Origin: Chitinophaga sedimenti
GTDB taxonomy: Bacteria > Bacteroidota > Bacteroidia > Chitinophagales > Chitinophagaceae
Length of the DNA stretch: 64,000 nucleotides
Assembly (NCBI RefSeq): GCF_023156195.1
Contig: NZ_JAKUKA010000001.1
Coordinates: forward strand, 5,829,501-5,893,500
Direction of reading: 5' to 3'
This document shows, piece after piece, positions 29,133 through 40,155 of the stretch. The notes beneath the pieces were generated by a model. It was not told the DNA's origin, searched no databases, and was given only the letters and a program-made list of their open reading frames with translations. The first letter of the stretch is position 1. Each line of letters starts with the position of its first letter. A program made the translations under genes and the position numbers.

Positions 29133-29294
29133 TCAGCTATAGCTAAAAGTGAATGATTTTTCACCTTGCCAGCGTTGGCTCATTGCCCACCGTCCGTAGT
29201 TGCCTCTGCGAGATTTGCCGGAATACATACGGATTTGCTCGATCCACTGGGGATAATAGAGCCGGAGAATGTAAATAGTAACAAATGTGAACAT
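29133..29294 (-). CDS. Possible small protein of 53 aa
   Basis: An open frame in an otherwise empty 435-bp gap. It begins MFTFVTIYILRLYYPQW (hydrophobic, aromatic) and turns basic (SGKSRRGNYGRWAMSQRW). No ribosome-binding site is obvious, as is usual in this phylum. No homolog recognised. The rest of the gap (29295-29528) is AT-rich with nothing assignable. Confidence 0.3.
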   Translation of the reverse strand: MFTFVTIYILRLYYPQWIEQIRMYSGKSRRGNYGRWAMSQRWQGEKSFTFSYS

Positions 29295-29528
29295 AGGGAT
29301 ATGGTTATAGGATTAATAGGCACGTTAATCGTCTTACATTGATTCACACTGAACAAGCTGTAAAGATCTAAGGTTCATCGGACAACCGGCTGATTTTTTC
29401 TCATAGGGATCTATCAAAGCCGGAAAATATCAAATAGAAGTCCGCTATCTACTGCTACATATGATAGCGGACTTCAAATATAATTTATTTATATAAGACA
29501 CGCATAACATTTTAATGTTATTTCTGCG

Positions 29529-30287
29529 TTACTGCTTATGAATGTAGTAAGCATTGGCCTGGGCGGTGGGGGTAACCACGAGGTCGTTGATGCACACATG
29601 TTTGGGTAATGTGCTGCAATAGAACACGATATCGGCAATATCTTCGCCCTTCAGCGGTTCAAATCCCTTGTATACATCGTCTGCTTTACGCTGGTCGCCT
29701 TTAAAGCGCACGAGCGAAAACTCTGTTTCCGCCGCGCCGGGGTGGATAGCGGTAACTTTAATCCCATAAGGCAACAGGTCGATGCGCATGCCCTGCGTTA
29801 ATGCATCCACCGCCGATTTGCTGGCGCAGTACACATTCCCCTTGGCATATACGGTTTTAGCGGCCGTAGAACCGATATTAATAATATGGCCTTTGCCCCT
29901 TGCCTTCATTAACGGAATAACGGCTTTAGACACGTATAACAGGCCTTTTACGTTGGTGTCCAGCATGGTATCCCAATCGTCGGTGTTGCCCTCGTCGACA
30001 GGCGTAAGGGCAAGCGCCAGACCGGCGTTGTTGACGAGGATGTCAATATTTTTCCAATCGCCGGCAAGTGCGGCAATGGCCTGTTCGGTAGCGGCTTTAT
30101 CGCGAACGTCGAATTGTAACGTTAATACCTGCACGCCAAAATCCTTTTCCAATCGGGCTTTCAGGGTTTCAAGACGTTCCTGGCGGCGGCCTGTAATGAT
30201 CACATGATAGCCTTCGCGCGCGAACTTTTCCGCACAGGCCTCACCGAAGCCGGAAGTGGCGCCGGTTACGAGTATGGTTCCTTTCAT
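29529..30287 (-). CDS. Short-chain dehydrogenase/reductase (YdfG-like)
   Basis: A 252-aa classical SDR. NADP-binding TGATSGFGEAC near residue 8 with Arg-Arg after strand 2 (TGRRQERL) favours NADPH; NNAGLAL, and the catalytic Ser-Tyr-Lys set (INIGSTAAK ... YCASKSAVD). The whole sequence resembles the serine/3-hydroxy acid dehydrogenase YdfG group. Complete. It lies 16 bp downstream of the secreted PKD protein and may be co-transcribed, with no evident functional link. Confidence 0.85.
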   Translation of the reverse strand: MKGTILVTGATSGFGEACAEKFAREGYHVIITGRRQERLETLKARLEKDFGVQVLTLQFDVRDKAATEQAIAALAGDWKNIDILVNNAGLALALTPVDEGNTDDWDTMLDTNVKGLLYVSKAVIPLMKARGKGHIINIGSTAAKTVYAKGNVYCASKSAVDALTQGMRIDLLPYGIKVTAIHPGAAETEFSLVRFKGDQRKADDVYKGFEPLKGEDIADIVFYCSTLPKHVCINDLVVTPTAQANAYYIHKQ

Positions 30288-30303
30288 AATGATTTCGGGT
30301 TGA

Positions 30304-32227
30304 TTACCGCAGCAAAGTTACCGTACCTTTTCGTAAAATCTTGTTTCCATTAATGTCTAAACCTTCGAGTATCCACAGGTAAGTGTCTGGTTTAGAGGGG
30401 TGGCCATTCACATTTCCATCCCAGCCCACGCGGAAGTCGGTGGAGTTGTACACCAGCTCGCCCCAGCGGTTAAAGATCCGGAAGAAGTTATATTGCTGAA
30501 ACCCTACCGGTATAAACCGGAAGCGGTCGTTCTGCCCGTCGCCATTGGGACTAAAGGCATTGGGCACATAGAGTTCGGGCCCGGCATAGTATTTTATGTT
30601 GATGGTGTCGTAACCATAACAGCCCTGCACATTATCTACCCGCAAAACATAGGTTACATCATCGTTCCCCGTCACCTGCGGGTCGCGAATGTACGCATTG
30701 CTTAATCCCGCAGCCGGCCACCAGGTGTAACGGTCGCCCCCGCGCCCCTGCAACGTAAACAATTGTCCTTTCGCGATAATGGTATCGTTGCCCGCAAAGG
30801 GATTTACTTCGTACAGCGGTACGTTTTGGGTGATGGATTTATCGCAGCCCCGGTCCGATCGCAAAACGAGGTTCACCGTGTACACGCCGCCCTTACCATA
30901 GCGGTAACTGGGCTGCAAAGCCCGCGAGGTATCGCTTTCAACTTTATCTACACCGAAATCCCACCGCCGGTAAATGATGCTGCCATAGCGGTAGCTGGAG
31001 GTGTCTTCAAAAAATACCGGGTCTTCGCGGCACAAGCCGTTGACGGAGAAGCCTGCCCGGAAGCCCGGGTAGTTGTTTACCAGGCCGGTAGTGCTATCCG
31101 TGCACGGCAGCCCGCGGTTCACCACGAGTTTTATTTTATATACGCCCGTATCGGTATAATTATGGTAAAAAATATCGCGGCTATGGGTAATGGTATCTGT
31201 TCCATCTCCAAAATACCAATGGAAGGTTGAGGTAAATCCGGCGTTGCTGTTATTAGGGATCGCCACCGCCAGCAGTGGCTCGTCTACACAGTTGTTCAAC
31301 ACCGTTGGCACCGATGCGCGGATCGTGGTATTGCAATCATATACGGTGATTAATATGTCTTTGCTATGCGTACCAATATAAGCCTTCGTTCGCCGGTCAT
31401 ATTCCGTCACGCACACCGTCACCACGAACTTGCCCGCTCTGTCGGGCGTGCCCGTTATAATCCCGGTCGACGATATGCTTAGCCTGGGGTTGCCGCCCAT
31501 CGGGTCGCCGCCGGAGTAGGGGGCAATGTAACTTACCGTGGTGCTGTAGGGAGGCGACGATATGGCCTCATTATTCCGCGATGCTCCGCCGGCTAATGCG
31601 TTACAAAGACTGTACACCAGGCTGTCGCCATCCGCATCGTAGGCAGAGTAGTTATAGACCAAAGGCAGTCCTGCACAAATCACTACTGCTTCATCTTTAT
31701 TAAAATAAGCGCAGTTGTTATCGGGTTTGCCTTCACTCCCGGGAATCATGGTATAAAAAGTAGAGCCTTCGCGTTCGGAATCGTGTATGTTGGTGAGTGC
31801 TTCGCCGCGGCAGCAACGTTGATAGGCAATATAATAGCCGCCGGGAATCGAAGGAAGATGTACGGTGTCACTATAAAAAGCTACTTCAAGGTAAATGGAT
31901 TGTGGCGCAAGACAGGGATTTTTAAGCGTATCTCTTAAGGGGCGTGTTTCTTTGATATAAAACAGGATCTGCGGACCTACACGGTTGCCAATGGAATTGA
32001 AGATGTTGATCGGGACGGGATTCTCGAATATCCAGGCATCCCTGGCGGGTGCCACATGCGAAGTCGCCGTCGCGATAAAGTTTTAAGGTGATTTTATATT
32101 TATAACCGGCCACACGGTTGGATATCCCAACTGTTTCATAATAAATTTCCCCACCTATAATATGGTATGCTGCCGCGATATACGGAATCATCAAACAGCA
32201 AAGTACCAGCTGAAGGAATTTGCTCAT
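30304..32227 (-). CDS. Secreted PKD-domain protein with T9SS (gliding-motility type) C-terminal domain (one frame break)
   Basis: Signal peptide MSKFLQLVLCCLMIPYIAAA, then an N-terminal module starting YHIIGGEIYYE and including YQRCCRGEALTNI, ADGDSLVYS and a cadherin/Ig-like segment, PKD repeats (FHWYFGDGTDTI, YRRWDFGVDKVESD), and a final T9SS type B sorting domain (VPNAFSPNGDGQNDRF ... IFNRWGELVY ... KGTVTLLR). The frame breaks at about 32058, where GDFA continues as APARDAWIFENP. About 640 aa. Predicted to be exported through SprA and attached at or released from the surface. It is a paralog of the next gene. Confidence 0.8.
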
Positions 32228-32305
32228 GGGAAGGGGTGTGAAAACGGTGAATAACGTGCTCTCTGAATTTACAAAAAAACGAGCACCTGCCGAAATAAAT
32301 CTGGC

Positions 32306-34900
32306 TTAACGAAGCAGGGTAACAGTACCTTTTCTTTCTACATATTTACCACTCTGATCCTTACCGGTTACTATCCAAACGTAGGTGCCAACTTCCGCCG
32401 GCGAACTGCCGCGGTTACCGTCCCAGCCCTTTAAATAAGCGTTTGTCTGGAAGATTTGCTGGCCCCACCTGTTGAAAATACGGAACGATTCGAGGGTCAT
32501 GCCCACGGGTAAGGGTCGGAATACATCGTTTACGCCATCACCATTGGGGGTAAATCCGGTCGGTACGTAAATCTCCGGGCCTTTAATAAAACGAACGAAG
32601 ATATCATCGCTGCCCATGCAGCCTTCCACGCTGTATGCGTTTACGTGGTAAGTAATATCGCGGTTTAAACGGGTAACAGGATTGTAAATGTTCACGGCGT
32701 CCAGTCCATCAGCTGGCGACCATTCATAACGCACACCACCGGTGGCGTGCAGCTGGAACGGTTGCCCGTAAATGATGATGGTATCGTTGCCGGCAAATGC
32801 AGGCACCGGCGGCACCACGTTTACGCGTACGGTATCGCGCACCGGTTTGGGACAACCCAGGGTGTCCGTCACTACTACGATGTAATCTATCGTATCGAGC
32901 GGCGCGGCCACTGTGAGTTGTCGTGTGGGGGCAGACAGCCATGTAGTCGGTGTCCATTGATAAAACGCGCCGCCACTGGCTCTTAAAGAGATCTTATCAC
33001 CATAACAAATACTGGTATCCGCACCGGCATATGCCACGGGCGGATCTACTGTGCGCAGTAACACTTCATCATCAGTGAAACAGCTGCCCAGTGAAGCATG
33101 CAGGTTATATGCGGTTGTTGCTGGCGGCGTCACGCTGGCATTCGGGCCGTTGCCCACCACTTGTCCCGTGCCCACGTCCGTCCATACATATGCATAAGCG
33201 CCATCGCTTTTTGAGCGCAGCGTAACCATATCGCCGGTGCAGATCAGGCTATCGGGGAGGGCTTGTATTAAAAGCGTATCCTTCACATCCACTTTCACAT
33301 CTACCGTATTTACGCAACCGGTATTATCAGTAAACGTGAGGCTGTACGTGGTATCTACTTTCGGGTATACAACGGGCGATTGTGTTTGCGGGTTCAGTAT
33401 GTTATAAGTAGCGGGTTGCCATGAATACGTGCCGGGTGTTAAGGCGGCAGCATGTAGTTGCAACGAATCGCGGTAACAAAGCAGTGTGTCGTTTGTCAGC
33501 ACCGGCAATGGCGGTTTGTCGTACACGGTGTACGTTTGTTCCAGGGTTTGTTCACAGCCCCTGTCTGTCCGCACCGTCAATTTCGTCACATAGGTGCCGG
33601 GAGTGGTGTATTGAAATGTGGGACTTCGCTGGCGCGAGGTGTCGTTGGTTAACGTAGGTACGCCGAAGTCCCATTTGTAATAATTGATATTGCCGATGTC
33701 GTTGGTGGTAGTGTTGATGAATTGCGATTGTTTGCTGGTACACAGGCCATTCAGGCTAAAGGCCAGCGTCAATTTTGGGAAAGCGTATACTGTTGTCACA
33801 GCACTGTCGTTACAGTTGCTGCCCCGGTCTACCACCAGTTTGGCCTTGTACATGCCCGGTGCGGCATAGGTGTGTGGCAGTGGATCGAGACTGAGTGTGG
33901 TGAGCGTTTGTCCGTCACCGAAATCCCAGTAGTAAGACTTGCCGGGTGTACTATTATTGACAAAGTTGATGGTAAGCCCATCGCAATCGGCGTATTTATC
34001 CGGCATGGCAGCCACCACCTGTTTTACGCAACCGGTAATGCTGAACTGAAATTCTTTATTGTGCTCGCCGATGTAGATGCCATTACGATACTCTTTTGCC
34101 GTTACCGTTACAATGTATAATCCTGAAGCCGGCGCCACACCGGATATTACCCCGGTAGTGGGATTAATGGTCACATTAGGTCCCAAAGGTTGTTCGGCGG
34201 TAAACGGTGCGCGATAAGACACGGAGCGGTAAGGCGGCGTGGCGGACGTGCGTGGTTTCGGATTAGACTGGGAGGCGCCGTCGAAAGCCGCAGTAAATGA
34301 ATACACGAGTGAATCGCCATCAGCATCGGTAGCAGCATAGTCATAGATGAACGGCATGGTTGCACATACGATCACCACTCTTTCCTTATTGAATTTGGCG
34401 CTGTTGTTCTGGTCAAAGTTGCCCGTGTTACCCGGAATAAACACCGAATATGTAGCGCCCACATTATTATTGGCGGAGTTGATGTTTGTAAGGTTCGTTC
34501 TGCGGCAGCAACGTTGATACGAGGCCGTGTAACCCGCTGCGTTTTCCGGCAGCGTAACGGTGGTAGAATAATAGCCAATGGCGTAACAGATGTTCGGCGG
34601 GTTCACGATACAGGGGTCTACCTGCCCTGTGTTGTAGTTCTCCACCGCGGTGCGCACAACGCTCTGCGGATTGGATACAAGTTGTTTGGTACCTGCGTCG
34701 AAGAAAGAAAAATCTACCTGGTCATCAAATTGCTGTTCGGTAGCGTCGCAGCGGACGAATAATTTGAGGGTAACGCGGTAGCGGTTGTTGGTGCCGGATT
34801 TGCCGAGGTAATCATAATACATCTCCCCGCCGATTATGTGATCGGCCTTAACGGCAATGCATATCATGCCGAGCAACAGTGTTAAAAATACTGATCTCAA
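32306..34900 (-). CDS. Secreted PKD-domain protein with T9SS C-terminal domain, longer paralog
   Basis: An 864-aa product, unbroken. Signal MRSVFLTLLLGMICIAVKA, N-terminal module ADHIIGGEMYYDYLGK with YQRCCRRTNLTNIN and ATDADGDSLVYSF, then PKD-like repeats (YYWDFGDGQTLTT, YYKWDFGVPTLTND) and several further Ig-like strands, and the terminal VPTGFTPNGDGVNDVF ... IFNRWGQQIF ... KGTVTLLR sorting domain. It shares domain order and signature strings with the 30.3-kb gene, indicating tandem duplication and shortening or extension of the middle. Likely a surface adhesin or structural protein; ligand unknown. Confidence 0.85.
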   Translation of the reverse strand: MRSVFLTLLLGMICIAVKADHIIGGEMYYDYLGKSGTNNRYRVTLKLFVRCDATEQQFDDQVDFSFFDAGTKQLVSNPQSVVRTAVENYNTGQVDPCIVNPPNICYAIGYYSTTVTLPENAAGYTASYQRCCRRTNLTNINSANNNVGATYSVFIPGNTGNFDQNNSAKFNKERVVIVCATMPFIYDYAATDADGDSLVYSFTAAFDGASQSNPKPRTSATPPYRSVSYRAPFTAEQPLGPNVTINPTTGVISGVAPASGLYIVTVTAKEYRNGIYIGEHNKEFQFSITGCVKQVVAAMPDKYADCDGLTINFVNNSTPGKSYYWDFGDGQTLTTLSLDPLPHTYAAPGMYKAKLVVDRGSNCNDSAVTTVYAFPKLTLAFSLNGLCTSKQSQFINTTTNDIGNINYYKWDFGVPTLTNDTSRQRSPTFQYTTPGTYVTKLTVRTDRGCEQTLEQTYTVYDKPPLPVLTNDTLLCYRDSLQLHAAALTPGTYSWQPATYNILNPQTQSPVVYPKVDTTYSLTFTDNTGCVNTVDVKVDVKDTLLIQALPDSLICTGDMVTLRSKSDGAYAYVWTDVGTGQVVGNGPNASVTPPATTAYNLHASLGSCFTDDEVLLRTVDPPVAYAGADTSICYGDKISLRASGGAFYQWTPTTWLSAPTRQLTVAAPLDTIDYIVVVTDTLGCPKPVRDTVRVNVVPPVPAFAGNDTIIIYGQPFQLHATGGVRYEWSPADGLDAVNIYNPVTRLNRDITYHVNAYSVEGCMGSDDIFVRFIKGPEIYVPTGFTPNGDGVNDVFRPLPVGMTLESFRIFNRWGQQIFQTNAYLKGWDGNRGSSPAEVGTYVWIVTGKDQSGKYVERKGTVTLLR

Positions 34901-34947
34901 CCTATGGTCCTCTTATACGGTTATTTGTCCTTTAAAAAGGCTACGAA

Positions 34948-35744
34948 CTATGAATGTTGGCAAAACGCTACAAACTGCTGCAATATTATATTGCAGTCCT
35001 CGTAAACCTCCCATAAACCCATATGCGCAACGTTTTCAAAAATATGCACACTGCTTACCGGGGGACGGTTACTTGCGGCAACACGCTGTCTGGTGGAACA
35101 GCGGTATCGTCTTTCCCAATGATAAATAAAACGGGTACTTTGGTATCTTTCAATACAGCGGTCCTGTCCGGGCGCTGTATCATCGCTTCATAGTAGGCGA
35201 CCAGCGAAGCGGCTTCGGCCTGCAAGCCGCGGCGGATGTATTCATCCACACGTTGTGGCTGTGCTTCCCTGAAGGCGTTGCTGAACATGTTTGGCAGTGT
35301 TTGCCGCACAAACGCTTCTGCGCCATATTGTTCGATCATACGAATCGATTTACGCCGTCCTTCTTTCTTTTCGTCGGTATCCGGTTTGGCGGTGGAATGG
35401 AACAAACCAAACCCCTCCAGCATCTCCGGATGCTTGTCGGCGAAGGCCAGTGTTACATAACCGCCCATCGAATGTCCGATCATCGTTACCTGCACAACTT
35501 TTTCCTGCAACAGGATGGCGTGAATAAAACCGGCCATGGCTTCCATGCTCACATCGGCAAGGGGCGATTTGCCCGAGCCCGGCAGGTCCGGCACTATTAC
35601 CCGGCAATAATTAGAAAGATAGGCCTGCTGGTGTTCCCACACACTGCCGTCTTCTCCAAATCCATGAATCAGTACGACTACCTTTCCTTTTCCTTCGTCG
35701 CGGTATGCGCCCTTATGGTTTCCGTTGTTTAATTCTTTCCACAT
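34948..35744 (-). CDS. Alpha/beta hydrolase (one frame break near the C-terminus)
   Basis: Serine hydrolase fold: oxyanion motif LIHGFGEDGSVW near residue 26, nucleophile elbow GHSMGGYV near residue 96, acid in GKDDTAVP. The open frame ends at 35055 without the catalytic His. Restoring one C in the CCCCC run at about 35062 continues SSVHIFENVAHMGLWEVYED, supplying the His, to a stop at 34948. About 264 aa, typical. Substrate unknown. Its start overlaps the 3' end of lnt by 32 bp. Confidence 0.75.
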
Positions 35745-37338
35745 TTTGCCTGCGAATAAAACGTAATATGATCGAGGTGTATACCATTAACAAGATACTA
35801 AAGATAACGGCAGCTTTCGAAATGTAGTCGCCATATTTTACGTAAAACGTAATATCAGACCTGAGTGTTACATTTCCATCGATAACTGCCTCTTTCCAGT
35901 ATTCGGTAGGAGCAATAATCCCGCCATAAGGATCAATGAAACAGCTAACGCCGGTATTGGCGCAGCGGGCTATCCAGCGGCGGGTTTCAATAGCGCGCAG
36001 GCGGCCGTATTCCGGTGTTGCTTATATCCCTGCGTTTCGCCCCACCAGCCGTCGTTTGTTACAATAGCGATGAGTTCGGCCCCCAGTTTTACTTTCCTGC
36101 CTACAAATTCACCGTATATTGATTCGTAGCAGATGATGGGGACGATCGATGTTTTATGTTCGTGATCTTCAAAGATTTCTACACCCGGTGTACGGCCATA
36201 GCTGCCGCTGATGCCGCCCATGTCCATCGCCCAGTTCTCCATAAATTTCAGGTAGCGCGAATAGGGAATGATTTCCACACCAGGCACCATTTTGTATTTA
36301 TGATACACCTGTATGTTAAAGGACGTATCAATCATCAGGGCAGAATTGAATGCATCCCATAACATGCCGTTTTCGCTTTTGCGGGCAGTGGGCGACGCCT
36401 CTTCTTTTGTATTATATCTTTTAAGTGTAACCGCTCCCGTTATGATCTTTGCATTTGGGTATTGTTGCAGAAAAGCACGGATCGATTGTATTTCAGCACG
36501 ATCGTTCAACTCATGTTCAAAAGCGCCTGGCTGAACAGCGCCGTTTCGGGCCAGATGATGTACTCGGTATGTTCGGTCGTTTTTGTGCGCTGAGCCGCAG
36601 GAATTGTTGCACCACTTCCGCGGGATCTGCTTCAAATTTTTGATAAGGGTCTATGTTGGGTTGTACGATGACCACCCTCGCCTGGTTGCCGTTAGCTACG
36701 TCCGGGCGTATACTTTTTACATAAGAAATCAATAATGGAATGGCCAGCAGCGCCAATGGTTTCCAGCCCTCTTTCCAAAGTACGAAGCTACCGGGCACCG
36801 CCTTCATTTCCCGGCGTTTACGCCATACTTCATACAGGCTGATGTTCATTAACAATACCCACAGGGTTCCGCCGTTTGCGCCGGTCACATCGTACCATTG
36901 CACCCAGTCGGGGTGCGTGGCGAATACGTTGCCGATGGTGAGCCAGGGCCAGCTAAGCTCCCAGCGGAGATGGATGTGCTCAAACAACAGCCAGAAGGAG
37001 ACCAACGCAAAATAGCCTACGTTTTTACCCAGCTTTTCCCTGACAGATTTGTAGCCCATCCAGGGGAACGCCATTAACAGGGCATTGGCCACATTGGCCA
37101 GTACACCGCTGACAGGAATGGGTGTGTTACCTACCCACCAGGTAGTCAGCACGTTCCATAACACAGTGGTCAGGAAAATGCAGCCGAAGTACGACAATGG
37201 GTTCTTTACCCTGTCGGCGATGACCAGCAGGGGAATGAACGCAATGAATATCAGGAAGGTAAGGGGAGAAGTGGGCCATGCTGCCCATAATAACAGACTA
37301 CTGAGTACCGCCAGGGCTAAAGGAATGAGTTTGCGCAT
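35713..37338 (-). CDS. lnt: Apolipoprotein N-acyltransferase (three frame breaks)
   Basis: Inner-membrane enzyme adding the third acyl chain to lipoproteins. The N-terminal half has about six membrane segments (LALAVLSSLLLWAAWP, LTFLIFIAFIPLLVIA and others). The nitrilase-like domain keeps the catalytic triad: Glu in IIWPETALF, Lys in VYHKYKMVP, Cys in PIICYESIYGE, plus VTNDGWWGET. Breaks at about 36598 and 36535 (both flanking the Glu) and about 36013; the restored C-terminus has a last membrane helix (AAVIFSILLMVYTSIIL) and stops at 35713. About 540 aa. Consistent with the many lipoproteins in this window. Confidence 0.85.
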
Positions 37339-37374
37339 ATTTCCAAAAATAGTGGATTGATGTTAACCGGGTAT

Positions 37375-37398
37375 AAAAAAGGAAGGCATTGCCTTCCC
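37375..37398 (-). terminator. Terminator of guaB
   Basis: On the minus strand ggaaggc/gccttcc forms a 7-bp stem followed by six T. Confidence 0.6.
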
Positions 37399-37422
37399 TT
37401 TCTATATTTTAACATTTTGATA

Positions 37423-38897
37423 TTAGCGGCTGTAGTTCGGCGCTTCCTTGGTGATCGTCACATCGTGCGGGTGATTCTCTTTTACGGTAGCGGAAGTGAT
37501 TTTCACGAACTGTGCGTCCTGCAGTGTTTTGATGTCTTTAGAACCGGTATAACCCATACCGGCACGCAGGCCACCTACAAATTGCTGTACCACTTCGTTC
37601 AGGTAACCCTTGTACGGAACGCGGCCCACAATACCTTCCGGTACCAGTTTCTTGATGTCCGCTTCCACATCCCGGAAGTAACGGTCTTTGCTGCCTTCGC
37701 TCATAGCCTCTATAGAGCCCATACCGCGGTATGATTTAAATTTACGGCCTTCGAAAATGATGGTTTCTCCGGGGCTTTCTTCCACACCTGCGAAGATGGA
37801 ACCTGCCATGATCGAAGAAGCACCTGCCACTAACGCTTTGACCATATCGCCGGTGTAACGGATACCGCCATCGGCAATTACGGGAACGCCTGTTTTACGC
37901 AGTGCGGTAGCTGCTTCCATGATCGCTGATAATTGCGGGAAGCCGGCGCCTGTTACCACGCGGGTGGTACAGATGGAACCAGGGCCTACACCCACTTTCA
38001 CCGCGTCTGCGCCAGACTGTTGCAAGGCCAGTGCGCCTGCCGCAGTAGCTACGTTACCGGCTATCACCTGTAGTTTCGGGAAGGCTTTTTTCAGTTTTTT
38101 TACAGACTCGAGTACGTGTATGGAGTGACCGTGCGCGCTGTCCAGCGATACCACGTCAACACCCACGGTCATCAACGCTTTGGCGCGATCAGGATGTCGG
38201 CGGTGATGCCGAGCGCAGCGCCTACAAGTAAGCGGCCGTATTCATCTTTCACCGCGTTCGGGAAAGAAGTGAGCTGGAGGATATCTCTATAAGTGATCAG
38301 GCCAACCAGCTTGCCGCTTTTGTTAACAACCGGCAGTTTTTCGATCTTATATTGTTCGAGGATTTTTTCTGCTTTTTTCAGGTCCGTGCCTTCGGGAGCA
38401 GTGATGAGCTTTTCGGTGGTCATCACGTCTTTGATCAGGCGTTTGGTGTTCTTTTCGAAGCGGAGGTCGCGGTTGGTGAGGATGCCTGCCAGCTTGTTGT
38501 CTTTATCAACGATAGGAATACCACCAATTTTGTTTTCCTTCATCAGTCGCAGCGCCTGGCCGATCGTTTGGTCGGGTGTAAGTGTTACGGGATCGAGGAT
38601 CATGCCGCTTTCGCTGCGTTTCACCTTTCTTACCTGCTCGGCCTGTTTTTCGATGGACATGTTCTTGTGCAGAATACCGATACCGCCTTCACGCGCCAGG
38701 GCAATGGCGAGATTCGCTTCTGTAACGGTGTCCATGGCAGCAGATACCATCGGAATGTTCAGTCGTATATTTTTGGTAAGTTGGGTAGAGATGTTTACCT
38801 CCCTCGGTAACACTTCAGAGTAAGCCGGCACCAGGAGTACATCGTCAAAGGTGAGACCGTCAGCTACAAATTTCGGTTTTGATTTTCCCGCAGGCAT
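37423..38897 (-). CDS. guaB: IMP dehydrogenase (one frame break)
   Basis: Oxidises IMP to XMP, the committed step to GTP. The N-terminal block LTFDDVLLVPAYSEVLPREV is standard; two CBS domains lie at about residues 95-210 (IGGIPIVDKDNKLAGILTNRDLRF, KLPVVNKSGKLVGLITYRD); the catalytic Cys loop is GPGSICTTRVVTG and the flap GMGSIEAM. One G is missing at about 38180 (ADILDRAKALMTVGVD). About 491 aa, normal. I start at the ATG at 38897 (MPAGKSKPK); the longer frame upstream is not family-like. Confidence 0.92.
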
Positions 38898-38934
38898 GTT
38901 GCAATTATTGAGTCGAATGAAAAATAATTGCACG

Positions 38935-38942
38935 CAAATGTA
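38935..38942 (-). promoter_or_regulatory. Candidate -7 element for guaB
   Basis: On the minus strand TACATTTG, a perfect TAnnTTTG, 37 bp before the chosen guaB start. It supports the start at 38897 because it would place the longer frame's ATG upstream of the transcript. Confidence 0.45.
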
Positions 38943-38984
38943 CGAGTATTTACGCAGAAAACGAAACATAACATTTTGCTATCA

Positions 38985-40085
38985 TCACGTCAGCATGTAG
39001 CTGTTTCCAGGCAAAGCCTTTACCATGGCGTGTATTTCAAGATTTAATAAAGCCGCGGCCACCTGGCTGCCGGACAGCTGGCATACACGATATATCTCAT
39101 CTATATGTAGTTGTTTGTTATGTTGGAAGAGCGACATGATCTGTTGCTCCTCTGTATTCAGTTCTACAAACAATTCTTTTTGACGATTTACAGGCAACAA
39201 TGCTTCGCTATTCCAGCCCATCATGTCGGCAAGGTCGTGCGCGCCGGTGATCAGGGCTGCTTTGTTCGAGCGTATTAACTGCAGGCATCCCATCGATCGT
39301 TCATCATCTACCCGCCCGGGAATGGCTGCTACGTCGCGGTTATAGCTGAGTGCAATATCGGCAGTGATGAGCGAGCCACCCTTTTCGCCGCTTTCGATGA
39401 CGATGGTCACATCACACATGCCGGCCACAATGCGGTTGCGGCGGGGAAAGTTTTGTTTATCAGGTTGCGTGCCGCTCATAAAGTCGGTGAGGAGGCCGCC
39501 GGTGGCCAGCATCTGGCGCGCGATCTGGTGGTGGCCGGGCGGGTACATCCTATCGAGACCGTGCGCCAGTATACCAATCGTGGGTGTTTGGTATTCCAGC
39601 GCGGCCTTGTGCGCCTCTACATCAATGCCATAGGCGAGCCCGCTCACAACGGTTGCCCGCAGGGCAGCGAGTCCCTCTACCAGTTGGCGGCAAATAGTTT
39701 TGCCATAAGCAGAGGGTTTTCGTGTGCCGATCACATTGACCATACGCGGGGCGTTAAGATCGGCCGTTCCTTTGTAGTACAACATTGCAGGCGCGTCCGT
39801 ACAGTGCTTCAGGCGTTGCGGGTACGTGGGATCGGTATAAAAGATTGGTTGTATGCCATAACGCTGCATAAAATTCAACTCCTGCGCGGCCCGTGAAAAG
39901 TCGGAAAATTGCTTAATGGCTTTCGCTCTCACTGTACCGATGCCGGGAATTTTTTCCAGGTCGGAACTGCGCGCTTTAAAAATGGCGGAGGCGCTGCCGA
40001 AACGGTTTAAGAGTTCTTTGGCGACAATATCGCCGATTTGCGGAATGAGGGTCAACGCAAGCTGGTAGCGAGTTTCTTCGGTCAT
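38985..40085 (-). CDS. dprA: DNA-processing protein DprA
   Basis: Loads RecA onto incoming single-stranded DNA in transformation. The 366-aa protein is complete: helix-hairpin-helix start (LIPQIGDIVAKELLNRFG, IPGIGTVRA), Rossmann core with VIGTRKPSAYG, SGLAYGIDVEAHKAAL, NFPRRNRIVAGM, ESGEKGGSLITA and the C-terminal winged helix (IMSLFQHNKQLHIDEIYR). Normal length and order. It lies upstream of guaB but a separate guaB promoter is likely. The divergent gene on the other side is an acid phosphatase. Confidence 0.93.
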   Translation of the reverse strand: MTEETRYQLALTLIPQIGDIVAKELLNRFGSASAIFKARSSDLEKIPGIGTVRAKAIKQFSDFSRAAQELNFMQRYGIQPIFYTDPTYPQRLKHCTDAPAMLYYKGTADLNAPRMVNVIGTRKPSAYGKTICRQLVEGLAALRATVVSGLAYGIDVEAHKAALEYQTPTIGILAHGLDRMYPPGHHQIARQMLATGGLLTDFMSGTQPDKQNFPRRNRIVAGMCDVTIVIESGEKGGSLITADIALSYNRDVAAIPGRVDDERSMGCLQLIRSNKAALITGAHDLADMMGWNSEALLPVNRQKELFVELNTEEQQIMSLFQHNKQLHIDEIYRVCQLSGSQVAAALLNLEIHAMVKALPGNSYMLT

Positions 40086-40155
40086 AAACGGTTGGTTAAC
40101 AATACAATTACTTTCAATTTACGCCTTTCTTCCGAAATTTATTTACTTTAATTGT

